DNA from: G963677085 sp963677085
GTDB lineage: Bacteria; Planctomycetota; Planctomycetia; Pirellulales; Thermoguttaceae
NCBI GenBank assembly: GCA_963677085.2
Contig: CAXXFH010000004.1
Location: 1,736,001-1,800,000, forward strand
Direction of reading: 5' to 3'
Length of the DNA stretch: 64,000 nt
The notes under the pieces are model-generated. The model saw only the letters and a program-made list of their open reading frames with translations, made no database searches and was not told the origin of the DNA. The translations under genes and the position numbers were made by a program. How positions within the stretch are numbered: the first letter of the stretch is position 1; every line of letters starts with the position of its first letter. Below are positions 1 through 7,391 of the stretch, in pieces.

Positions 1-1182
1 TTGAAGTTCTTCAATCTGCGCGCGAAGAACAAGGATGAACTCAAGTGGGATGGGCCGATGAAGTCGTTGGACACGATCGGCGATACCAGCCAAGTGCTCG
101 GTCCCGACGCGAAGGCGCTCGACACCCTGACCGAGCCGCGCGAGTTCAACCTGATGTTCAAGACGATCATTGGAGCACTCGGAGGCGAGCAGGACACCAC
201 CTTCCTGCGGCCCGAGACGGCCCAGGGAATTTTTGTGAACTTCAAAAACGTGGTCGATAGCAGCCGGGTGAAAGTGCCGTTTGGCATCGCGCAGATTGGC
301 AAGAGCTTCCGCAACGAAATCACCCCGCGGAATTTCACCTTCCGCTCCCGCGAGTTCGAGCAGATGGAGATCGAGTTCTTCTGCAAGCCCGACACGTCGC
401 CCGAGTGGTACAAATACTGGCGCGACCGGCGGTTCAAGTGGTATACCGATCTAGGGCTGGCCGGCGAACGACTACGGCTGCGCGACCACGACCCCGACGA
501 ATTGAGCCATTACTCGACCGGCACGGCCGACATCGAATACGCTTTCCCCTTCCTGGCCGAGGGCGAGTTCGGCGAGTTGGAAGGCATCGCTCATCGCGGC
601 GACTTCGACTTGCGCAGCCACATGGAAGGCAAGCTCGACCCGAACACCTGCCCGCTGGAAGTCGAAAAAGACGAACACGGCCAGCCCAAGCATCGCGGCA
701 GTGGTAAAGACCTCTCGTACTTCGACGACGAGACGAAAGAACGCTACATCCCGCACGTCATCGAGCCCTCGGCCGGTGCCGATCGGGCAACCCTGGCCTT
801 CCTCTGCGAGGCCTACCAAGAAGACGAGCAGCCCGACGAAAAGGGCAAGCTGCAGAAACGGGTGTACCTGAAGTTCCACCCCCGCCTGGCTCCGGTCAAA
901 GCGGCCGTTTTCCCGTTGGTCAAGAAAGACGGCATGCCCGAGGTCGCCCGAGAGATTTACGGTGCGCTGAAAGCCAAAATGAACGTCTTCTACGACGAAA
1001 AGGGAGCCGTGGGCCGGCGTTACCGTCGCCAGGACGAAGTGGGCACGCCGTATTGCATCACGGTCGACGGCCAAACGCTCACGGACAACACAGTCACCGT
1101 CCGCGACCGCGACACGCTCGAACAGTGGCGTGTGAAGGTCGACGACGTGGTCGCCGAAATTGAGCAGCGGTTGCAGGGGTAG
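1..1182 (+). CDS. glyS: Glycine--tRNA ligase (5' truncated by window edge)
   Basis: Charges tRNA-Gly with glycine in the cytoplasm. This is the homodimeric alpha2 class II type, not the GlyQ/GlyS alpha2beta2 type. The reading frame is open from base 1, so the N-terminus lies outside the window; 393 residues are visible against roughly 500 for the family. Motif 2 is seen around residues 100-125 (FRNEITPRNFTFRSREFEQM), followed by the glycine-specific acidic stretch EIEFF. Motif 3 is GADRATLAFL near residue 259, followed by an anticodon-binding domain ending in EIEQRLQG. The TTG at base 1 is only the edge of the frame, not a start. No terminator is visible after the stop; a regulated-looking promoter for the next gene follows about 100 bases later. 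Identification is firm. Confidence 0.95.
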   Translation: MKFFNLRAKNKDELKWDGPMKSLDTIGDTSQVLGPDAKALDTLTEPREFNLMFKTIIGALGGEQDTTFLRPETAQGIFVNFKNVVDSSRVKVPFGIAQIGKSFRNEITPRNFTFRSREFEQMEIEFFCKPDTSPEWYKYWRDRRFKWYTDLGLAGERLRLRDHDPDELSHYSTGTADIEYAFPFLAEGEFGELEGIAHRGDFDLRSHMEGKLDPNTCPLEVEKDEHGQPKHRGSGKDLSYFDDETKERYIPHVIEPSAGADRATLAFLCEAYQEDEQPDEKGKLQKRVYLKFHPRLAPVKAAVFPLVKKDGMPEVAREIYGALKAKMNVFYDEKGAVGRRYRRQDEVGTPYCITVDGQTLTDNTVTVRDRDTLEQWRVKVDDVVAEIEQRLQG

Positions 1183-1283
1183 TGCAACTAGTGCCCTATG
1201 TTTCCAGTAATCCTGCAATCCTGGGCGCAGGCGAAATCGCGAATCATTACCTGAACAATGGCGATTCCCTGAAGCCAAAGGTA

Positions 1284-1312
1284 TTGTTTGGCGATTGAGG
1301 TTCCCCTATACT
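1284..1312 (+). promoter_or_regulatory. Sigma70-like promoter for the sirohaem reductase gene
   Basis: TTGTTT at 1284-1289 and TATACT at 1307-1312 are separated by 17 bases. The -10 matches the consensus at 5 of 6 positions and the -35 at 3 of 6. It lies about 80 bases before the TTG start at 1389. A perfect palindrome begins inside the -10 hexamer, so the promoter looks operator-controlled. Assignment is by consensus only. Confidence 0.45.
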
Positions 1313-1329
1313 GCAAAAGACTTTTGCAG
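1311..1329. promoter_or_regulatory. 19-base perfect palindrome, candidate operator
   Basis: CTGCAAAAG, a central A, then CTTTTGCAG. The two 9-base arms are exact reverse complements. The site overlaps the end of the predicted -10 and the expected transcription start, a typical position for a repressor site. It could instead be a short stem-loop in the leader, but a one-base loop does not fold well in RNA, which favours a DNA-binding site. The regulator is unknown. Confidence 0.45.
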
Positions 1330-1388
1330 CCCCAGCTTGTTGTGGGACATAATGAGGGAACAGAAATCCCGACAAAAACGGTAGCCAA

Positions 1389-2084
1389 TTGAACACAGAC
1401 GCACTTAAATCTCAAGGCGTAATTCAGGAAAAGACAGGCGATCGGTTCAGAGTCCGCCTGGGTGTTGTGGGTGGCTACCTGGACACCGAGAGTCTTCTTC
1501 GTATCGGGAATTTGGCTCAACAGTATGGCAATGGCTCCGTGCATCTTACCACCCGGCAAGCCTTGGAGATTCCCCATGTCGCCAGCGACCAGCTCCCCAC
1601 CCTTCTGCGGGGCTTGGCCGAATCGGGTTTTGTACTGAGTGCGACAGGAAAACGAGTTCGCACCATCACTGCCTGTCCTGGGATCTCTTGCCGATTCGGG
1701 ATGGCTGACACTCAGCGGCTGGCACAGACACTCAACAAGCGCGTCGGCCAACGTGACGGACTTCCGCACAAGTTCAAAATCGGCATTACCGGTTGCCCGA
1801 ATGGTTGCACCAAACCGATAGAGAATGACCTCGGAATCATGGGAATCGGCCAAGGGTTTGCAGTGTTTGTTGGCGGGAAGATGGGAAAACGTCCCCGCCT
1901 CGGAAACCGGCTGCCGATGAAAATCGCCGACGAACCGACTCTTCTGCAAATCGTCGATGCGGTGATCGACTGGTTCGCTGCTAACGGAGAGGATCGCGAG
2001 CGATTCGGCAGTACGATTGATCGCGTGGGAATTGATTCGCTCACTCGGTACCTGCAAACCATCACCAATCTGCATGCCGCTTGA
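1389..2084 (+). CDS. Small sirohaem/4Fe-4S sulfite or nitrite reductase-like protein
   Basis: 231 residues, the size of the low-molecular-weight assimilatory-type sulfite reductases rather than the 550-residue two-module enzymes. Residues about 15-75 form one ferredoxin-like half-domain (LTTRQALEIPHV). Residues 90-225 form the sirohaem/4Fe-4S half with C96..C101 (TACPGISCRFG) and C136..C140 (GCPNGC). The first cysteine pair is spaced CX4C; the usual pattern is CX5C. The likely role is six-electron reduction of sulfite or nitrite at a coupled sirohaem-4Fe-4S centre, but no partner electron-transfer subunit is adjacent and the true substrate cannot be read from sequence. The only in-frame start after the upstream stop at 1353 is TTG at 1389, without a convincing Shine-Dalgarno. 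It appears to be transcribed alone from the promoter at 1284-1312. Confidence 0.75.
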   Translation: MNTDALKSQGVIQEKTGDRFRVRLGVVGGYLDTESLLRIGNLAQQYGNGSVHLTTRQALEIPHVASDQLPTLLRGLAESGFVLSATGKRVRTITACPGISCRFGMADTQRLAQTLNKRVGQRDGLPHKFKIGITGCPNGCTKPIENDLGIMGIGQGFAVFVGGKMGKRPRLGNRLPMKIADEPTLLQIVDAVIDWFAANGEDRERFGSTIDRVGIDSLTRYLQTITNLHAA

Positions 2085-2089
2085 CGCAA

Positions 2090-2105
2090 GACGTGCTGGC
2101 ACGTC
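2090..2105 (+). terminator. Stem-loop just after the sirohaem reductase stop
   Basis: GACGTGC-TG-GCACGTC is a perfect 7-bp inverted repeat starting six bases after the stop codon at 2084. No U-tract follows, so it would be an RNA 3'-end stabiliser or factor-assisted terminator rather than a classical intrinsic terminator. The two-base spacer also allows a protein-binding palindrome. Confidence 0.3.
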
Positions 2106-2463
2106 ATGTATGCGACGATCTTCGTCACTTGCTTACTGCCGTCAGAACGAGTGCGCAGCGCCATCAATCCGACGGCATTTCCTTGTCGACGACGTCAGTA
2201 CGTGATGCCCCAGAAACCCGTAAAACGGCGGCTTGGGTGCGCATCCTGCAAAGAACGTGCCGGCTCGGCCCGCGATTTGCTCCTTGTCCTAATCGTGAGT
2301 ACGACGATAATTCCTTTGGGGAGCAGCATCGCCGACCTGAGGAGTGTTGACGTGCCGCAGTTGGTATTTGCTCCCTGTTGCTCCCTTCTTCCGGCCAATC
2401 AAAGATGTTCTTTGGTGTCGGCTCGTGCGGGTCAGGGCAGTCCTCGGGCAAGGAGACCCAATC
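2106..2463. other. Intergenic region, nothing further recognised
   Basis: About 360 bases between the sirohaem reductase and the secreted TPR protein. Several short overlapping open frames exist on both strands, but none shows a ribosome-binding site, a known motif or non-shadow composition. The only clear signal is the AAGGAG near 2450 that serves the next gene. Confidence 0.5.
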
Positions 2464-3618
2464 ATGAAACGCCTCGTTTCTTTCGCCGTTGCCGCGTTAC
2501 TGTGTGGCGTGGGGATCGGCGTTCTACTACCACTCGCTGAAAAGACGGCCAGAGCCGACCAGAAAAACCCGACCGCCACGCCCAAAGTCGATTCTCGCGA
2601 CGGCACGCTACTGGCCGCTCGCGGTCCGGGCGGAGGTCGTAGTGGCGGCGGTGGACACGTTGGCGGTGGAGGACATGTCGCCGGCGGTGGCGGACACGTT
2701 ATCCACGGAGGCCACGGGGGCGGCCACCACCGACCTTATGTGGGCCGTGGTTCTCGCAACTTCTACTTTGGCGCGTATCCTCGGTATTCGGGCGGTTACG
2801 GGTATCCCTATTATCCTGACTACAGTTACCCCTATCCGCTCTATTACGGTTGGCGTTACTACTACCCGCCGCCGTTGTACATCCCGGCCGAAGAACTCTA
2901 TGGCCCGCAAGCGGTGCAACGGTTCATGGGCGTTGACCAGTGGTTCGCCCCGAAGCGAAATGTGACGATCATTGTCCCCCCAGGTAACGGCGCCGCAAAT
3001 GCGGCCGTTGTACAGCCCGGTGCGGCAGCGGTACCAGCACCGGCCGTGCAGGACCCCTTCGCTGCGATTCCCGATCCGGCACCGGCTGCGGAGCCGAACA
3101 TTCGCGCTACGAACGAAGCGGCCCAACGGCTCGCTTGGACCTTCGTCGGCTATGGCGATGCCCATTTCGCCAACCAGAAGTTCAACGACGCCAACCAACG
3201 TTATCGCAAGGCCACCCAGGCGGCACCGCAACTGCCGGTCGGACATTTTCGCTACGGCTACTCGCTGATTGCCCTGGGACGCTACGAAGCGGCCGCCGCG
3301 GCGCTGAAGCAGGGACTGAAGCTCGACCCCACCTGGCCGGTGTCCGACTTTTCCGGCAATCGGCTCTATGGACCGAATCAACTGGCCAAAGCGTCGCACC
3401 TCTCGAAACTGGCCGAAGCCTCGGAGGCGAAGCCCAACGACGGCGACCTGCTATTTCTGGTCGGCGTCTTCCTACACTTCGATGGCCAAAAAGATCGGGC
3501 AAAACCGTTTTTCGAGCGGGCAGCCCAACTGGCCGCGGGTGACGACGCACACCTTAGGGCATTCCTGGGCGACAACCTCCCAGCCGCCAACAACGGCCCC
3601 ATCCTAGAAATCGACTAG
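2464..3618 (+). CDS. Secreted glycine-rich protein with TPR-like C-terminus
   Basis: 384 residues. The start is ATG at 2464, preceded by AAGGAG 10 bases upstream; a longer in-frame extension to 2344 lacks such a signal and would bury the signal peptide. Residues 1-31 are a Sec signal peptide (MKRLVSFAVAALLCGVGIGV, then a cleavage-like ARA). Residues about 52-90 are GGGRSGGGGHVGGGGH-type Gly/His repeats, followed by a Tyr/Pro-rich stretch (YPYYPDYSYPYPLYYGWRYY). Residues 220-384 look alpha-helical with two or three TPR-like units (GHFRYGYSLIALGRYEAAAA; GDLLFLVGVFLHFDGQKDRA). Proteins of this design are common in planctomycetes and lack a known function; an envelope or periplasmic scaffold role is an inference. 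Transcribed alone, with a spacer tract and a palindromic repeat after the stop. Confidence 0.8.
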   Translation: MKRLVSFAVAALLCGVGIGVLLPLAEKTARADQKNPTATPKVDSRDGTLLAARGPGGGRSGGGGHVGGGGHVAGGGGHVIHGGHGGGHHRPYVGRGSRNFYFGAYPRYSGGYGYPYYPDYSYPYPLYYGWRYYYPPPLYIPAEELYGPQAVQRFMGVDQWFAPKRNVTIIVPPGNGAANAAVVQPGAAAVPAPAVQDPFAAIPDPAPAAEPNIRATNEAAQRLAWTFVGYGDAHFANQKFNDANQRYRKATQAAPQLPVGHFRYGYSLIALGRYEAAAAALKQGLKLDPTWPVSDFSGNRLYGPNQLAKASHLSKLAEASEAKPNDGDLLFLVGVFLHFDGQKDRAKPFFERAAQLAAGDDAHLRAFLGDNLPAANNGPILEID

Positions 3619-3693
3619 ACCGGAGTTAGGAGTCAGAAGATCGGAGTTTGAGGGTAGAAGCCGGAGGCCAGCGGTCTGCAACGATCATTCAAG

Positions 3694-3715
3694 CCCACCG
3701 GTTGCAGCCGGTGGG
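3694..3715. repeat. REP-like palindrome, family D
   Basis: CCCACCGG-TTGCAG-CCGGTGGG, an 8-bp perfect stem with a 6-base loop. The same core recurs at 9507-9528, and a CCCACGGG variant occurs at 32743, 33281, 58305 and 58400. It lies between a plus gene and the 3' end of a minus gene, preceded by a purine-rich spacer tract (3619-3665). Confidence 0.8.
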
Positions 3716-3738
3716 TCAGCCCTGCCAATCGCTACCCC

Positions 3739-4584
3739 CTACCGCTCGTCCCCCATCTTGATCGCCAGCAGATCGAGCTGGCTCTTCAGATCGGTCAACA
3801 GAATCTGAGGGCTGGCACCGTCGACCAAATGGCTGTAAAAGGCCGTCGACGGGCCGCTGTGGGTGGTGCCCAGCATGGCCGTGGTGTTTTTCAGTTCCAC
3901 GAGTTGGCGGTCAACCGTCTCCAGCTTCTCGGCAGAGCGCCGGCTGTCGTTCCACATACGTTCGAGCTGAAGGATCAGGCCCACGACGAGACCGATCTGC
4001 CCAAACAACGCAATCGGCAGCCCGATCGACCAGAGTTCCTGCCGCCCGGAAAAGGTGGACCAGCCCAGAAGAATTCCGCCACACACTAGGGCCATCGTGC
4101 CCAACGAAAGGGCTGCCCACACGACCCCGGTGCCGCGAGTGGCGGGCTGGACAGCAGACGGTTTCGAGACGGGTAGCTTTCGGTTTGCCCGACGTTTTTG
4201 GGCCATCGGCACGTGCCACGCCGGAACGCTTTGGGAACCGGAAGCCGGCAGATCGAGCCGGGCTTTCTCTTCGTGATAAGCGGCGGTCTGCTGTTTTTCG
4301 CTGCGATTACGGTCGATTGCCCGTTGCAACTCTCGCAGTTCTTCGTCCCAAGCCCAACTATTGGGGTTCGGACGCGGCGACGGCGTAGCAGTCGTGTGTG
4401 CAACAGCAGCCTGGGCGTCCGGTTGTTCGCCGTTGGACTCCGCGGCGGATCGCGTCGTCTCGTCGGGCAGTTGAGAGCGCAGATGCCCACGACAACGTGG
4501 GCAACGCAACTCACCTCCGTCCGAAGCGCGGACCCCTGGCACATCTTGTCGGCACTGTTCACACCACATAGTGTTCTCATCCAT
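3739..4584 (-). CDS. Zinc-ribbon membrane protein of unknown function
   Basis: 281 residues from ATG at 4584; an in-frame ATG at 4569 (MWCEQC) is an alternative, and a TTG at 4620 is less likely. The N-terminus carries a CX2C...CX2C zinc ribbon (MWCEQCRQDVPG ... LRCPRCRGH). Next come a low-complexity linker, a basic helical stretch (residues about 80-130) and two closely spaced membrane helices (WAALSLGTMALVCGGILLGW and WSIGLPIALFGQIGLVVGLI). The protein ends in an amphipathic helix and a conserved-looking tail (QILLTDLKSQLDLLAIKMGD). The layout suggests a cytoplasmic ribbon tethered to the inner membrane. No specific family was recognised. It may be read after the Rieske/cyt b pair, but 280 bases of repeat-containing DNA separate them. 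Confidence 0.7.
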   Translation of the reverse strand: MDENTMWCEQCRQDVPGVRASDGGELRCPRCRGHLRSQLPDETTRSAAESNGEQPDAQAAVAHTTATPSPRPNPNSWAWDEELRELQRAIDRNRSEKQQTAAYHEEKARLDLPASGSQSVPAWHVPMAQKRRANRKLPVSKPSAVQPATRGTGVVWAALSLGTMALVCGGILLGWSTFSGRQELWSIGLPIALFGQIGLVVGLILQLERMWNDSRRSAEKLETVDRQLVELKNTTAMLGTTHSGPSTAFYSHLVDGASPQILLTDLKSQLDLLAIKMGDER

Positions 4585-4678
4585 CGGCCGACGCGGTGGC
4601 AAACTGTACCGATTCCGCAAAATCTAACGACAGAAACGACCCGCCGTGGCAAGATAGAGAAAACAGCGAGAGTTGCCT

Positions 4679-4806
4679 GGTTCCCACGCTTCGCGTGGGA
4701 ACCCAAAGCCGGACGCTTTGCGTCCTTCGACTGCCGGCAGACACCCCTCTCGGCAATCCTCGACGCGAAGCATCCAACAGTGCGTACCCACGCAAAGCGT
4801 GGGCAC
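4679..4806. repeat. Compound palindromic element (BIME-like), family B
   Basis: Left hairpin GTTCCCACGC-TTC-GCGTGGGAAC at 4680-4702 and right hairpin at 4784-4806 (CCCACGC-AAA-GCGTGGG core) face each other. Between them lie GGACGC-TTT-GCGTCC (4711-4725) and its decayed mirror CGACGCGAAGCATCC (4761-4775). The same order of parts recurs at 44961-45082, and the right half alone at 10771-10816. The region lies between two minus-strand genes. Confidence 0.8.
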
Positions 4807-4863
4807 GAGGTAATACGTACAGGCGTGGATACGAGGTAGCCCGGCGTGCTTCTGCCCGAACGA

Positions 4864-6687
4864 CTACTTCTCGGCCGGCGTGAACCACTCGCCGCGGAGC
4901 CAATCGGCGATCAGGCCAACCTGCTTGGTGGTGAGCATGTTCGCCGGTGCGTCGCCCGGCTGCTCGGCGTAGGCCGGCATCCGGTCGTTCGAGTCGCCAT
5001 AGAAGCGTTTGTGGGCCGGGTTGCTGATGATGCCCACGGTCCACTCTCGCGAGCCATAGCCGGTCAGGTCGGGCGCATCGCCCAAGGAACCGTCGTCGTG
5101 GAATTTGTGGCAGTCGTTGCAGCCGTAGTCGCCGATCAACGTGCGGCCTTCCTCGATTTTGTCGGCTTCCTTCTTGTCCAACTCGATCTGAGCCTTGAGC
5201 TTGGCTTCGGCCGAGATGGCCATGGCGATCTGCTGGATTTCGGCCTTTTCGTCGTCGTCGAGATCGCTGAGCGTCTCTTCGATGAAACTCACCATGTCGC
5301 CCTTCTTGAAGGCCGTGTTGCCGAAGTAGTTCGGGCCGCCGACCTGTTTCGGGTCGAGCGCGCCGGCGATCCACTTTCGCGTGGCGTAGCCGTGGAGGTT
5401 GGGCGCTGAAGATTCTTCGGCCTTGATGCCCTTGCCCTCGGCATCGACGTGGTCGTGACAACTCGCACAATGCTGCTTGAAGAGCAAGGGGCCTTGGATC
5501 TTGGGATCGTCTCGCAACAGAGTTCGAGCGCCGGTGGCCGGTGCACCGCCGTAGGCCTGGACCAATTCGACGGCACGCTCGGCCGTTTGCTCTTCGGCCG
5601 CCAAGGCAGCCTGATGCTTGGGGTCAGCGGCATCTTTCGACCACGACATGGCCGAAAGGATCACCAACCCTACAGTCAACACAGCGGTCAGCCCCATGTT
5701 GAAGAGATGCCCCGCCTTACTGCGACCGATGAACGGCATCGCCAAAAACACGACGAACAGCGTGCCCGGGATAACGAAAATCGGCAGGATGGCCAATGTG
5801 CCTGGGAACAGGTGCGAAAACTCGTACAACCCCCGAAACGCCCATTCAGGTCTCGCGGCATCGTACGGAGTGATCGGGTCGCCCGGGCTTCCGAGGGCCA
5901 CGCCGGCGTGCGGTCCACCGACACCATGGCTAAGCGAGAGCCCCATCACCACGGCCAACACAACCAAGCAAACGATCACGTTTACCAGCGTTTGGTTGGG
6001 CCACCACGGCGAGGTCTTTTCGGTCGCTTCGCCCCCGGTCGCTTCGATGTCGACCGTTTCGGCCCGATGAGAGAACAGGGCGTGTAGCATCCAGATACCG
6101 AAGAACAGGGCCGTAAAGGCGCCGACGTGCAGGGCCAAGAATCGGGTCAGCGTGAGGTTGCCGAACTCGGCACCGCCGGCCGCGATCTTGTAGAAGTAGC
6201 CGCCGACCACGGGCAACAGATTCAAGAAGCTCACCCGGGTTTGCGTGCTGGACACGCTATTTTGGTCCCAGGCCAGCAGGTCGCCGGTCAGCGCCATGCA
6301 CAGCGACATGGTGCCCAATAACAGGGCACACCAGAAGACCAATTCGCGCGGCGCCCGATAGCGGCCCGTGAAAATCAATTGCAGTACATACAGCCCGGCC
6401 AGGGCGATAACCACTTGGCCGCTGTAATGGTGCATAGCCCGAAGCAGCCAACCACCAGCCACTTGGTGTTGCAGGTAGTAGACGCTTTCCCAAGCCGATT
6501 GCGCACCGGCGCTGTAGTACGACCAAATGAAGAAGCCCGTGATGGCCTGCATCAACAGGGCGAAAAAGATGGCGGCCGGCAACGAACGGCAACAACAGGC
6601 GCGGCCCGCAATACGGCAGTCTCCGCACCAACGCAATCCCGCGCCGATACCAGAACGTTCATCGAGCCAACTCAGTAGGGCTTTCAT
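4864..6687 (-). CDS. Cytochrome b/b6-type subunit fused to two cytochrome c domains
   Basis: 607 residues. The start is ATG at 6687, set by an ATGA overlap with the upstream Rieske gene. Quinol-oxidising membrane subunit of a bc/b6f-type complex. Residues 1-320 hold the cytochrome b part: H86, H187 and H202 align with the b6 haem ligands, but the position of the fourth ligand (b6 H100) is Y100 in the stretch GLYVLQ. The Qo-site PEWY motif reads PEWA (residues 280-283). A further membrane helix lies near 330-347. The C-terminal third is periplasmic with two haem c sites, CASCH (407-411) and CNDCH (523-527), replacing a separate cytochrome c1/f. The Rieske-cytb-cytc module should pass electrons from menaquinol to c-type acceptors. 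The Cys cluster at residues 21-33 (C21, C24, CCC 31-33) is unusual and unexplained. Confidence 0.9.
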   Translation of the reverse strand: MKALLSWLDERSGIGAGLRWCGDCRIAGRACCCRSLPAAIFFALLMQAITGFFIWSYYSAGAQSAWESVYYLQHQVAGGWLLRAMHHYSGQVVIALAGLYVLQLIFTGRYRAPRELVFWCALLLGTMSLCMALTGDLLAWDQNSVSSTQTRVSFLNLLPVVGGYFYKIAAGGAEFGNLTLTRFLALHVGAFTALFFGIWMLHALFSHRAETVDIEATGGEATEKTSPWWPNQTLVNVIVCLVVLAVVMGLSLSHGVGGPHAGVALGSPGDPITPYDAARPEWAFRGLYEFSHLFPGTLAILPIFVIPGTLFVVFLAMPFIGRSKAGHLFNMGLTAVLTVGLVILSAMSWSKDAADPKHQAALAAEEQTAERAVELVQAYGGAPATGARTLLRDDPKIQGPLLFKQHCASCHDHVDAEGKGIKAEESSAPNLHGYATRKWIAGALDPKQVGGPNYFGNTAFKKGDMVSFIEETLSDLDDDEKAEIQQIAMAISAEAKLKAQIELDKKEADKIEEGRTLIGDYGCNDCHKFHDDGSLGDAPDLTGYGSREWTVGIISNPAHKRFYGDSNDRMPAYAEQPGDAPANMLTTKQVGLIADWLRGEWFTPAEK

Positions 6688-7271
6688 GCTTTTGCGACCT
6701 TCTTGCTGGAACCGGTTTCGAACTGCTGGAACTGGACCCAAACCTCGTCGTTGCCGCGAAGTTCGACGGCCAGCGTGTCCATGTCGCGAGGGCTGGGAGA
6801 GGGATTGTCGAGCCGCTTGCCTTCCAAATCGAAATGGGCGGCATGGCAGGGGCAGAAAAACTGGCCGCCGCCCTCGCCCGACTCATAGCCAATCGAGCAG
6901 CCGGCGTGCGGGCAAATCACCTGAAACGCCGCGAGTTTGTCTTTGCCAACCCGGCGAATCATCACGGCGCCAATCGGTTCGTTGGGAAAGTGGTTCCAGG
7001 CGTCGGTGCGATTGGCGATTACCGGGAACTTGCGGGGCGTTCCGTCCTCGGGCAGAGACGCCAGGGAGGTGATCTTCATGAATTCACCGCCTCGACCTTT
7101 TTGCCGCAGTGGATTCAGGTAGGTCACCACACCGGTAATGCCCGGCACCAGCAACGCAAACCCGCCAAGCACCACACTGAGGGCCTTGGCGACAAATCCA
7201 CGACGATCTTCCTGACCACAGCAAGCCGTGCAGGCGTCGGGCTTTGGCGACGAGGACGAAGGGGTATCCAT
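6684..7271 (-). CDS. Rieske 2Fe-2S protein of a bc-type complex
   Basis: 195 residues. ATG at 7271 is chosen because GAGAGG lies 7 bases upstream; the longer frame to 7298 has none. A short Cys-containing N-terminus (ACTACC) is followed by a twin-Arg-like RRGF and one membrane anchor (residues 28-52), then the Rieske domain. Box I is CPHAGC (C120, H122, C125) and box II CPCHAAHF (C140, C142, H143), so all cluster ligands and the disulfide pair are present. The Ser and Tyr that hydrogen-bond the cluster in high-potential Rieske proteins (CPCHGSHY pattern) are Ala and Phe here, which predicts a low midpoint potential suited to menaquinone. First gene of a two-gene operon with the cytochrome b fusion. 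Confidence 0.93.
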   Translation of the reverse strand: MDTPSSSSPKPDACTACCGQEDRRGFVAKALSVVLGGFALLVPGITGVVTYLNPLRQKGRGGEFMKITSLASLPEDGTPRKFPVIANRTDAWNHFPNEPIGAVMIRRVGKDKLAAFQVICPHAGCSIGYESGEGGGQFFCPCHAAHFDLEGKRLDNPSPSPRDMDTLAVELRGNDEVWVQFQQFETGSSKKVAKA

Positions 7272-7391
7272 GGGAAATCCTCTCGGGGAAGTTGCCACTG
7301 AGTGAGGTGGACGGTCGGGGGAAACGCGGGGGCAAACAATTCTGTAGTATCACACCAGACAAAGCCTAGTGGATAATACGGAAAGCCCGCA

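Noticed and set aside
472..1278. 268-codon minus-strand frame
   Set aside because: Antisense shadow of glyS with no motif.
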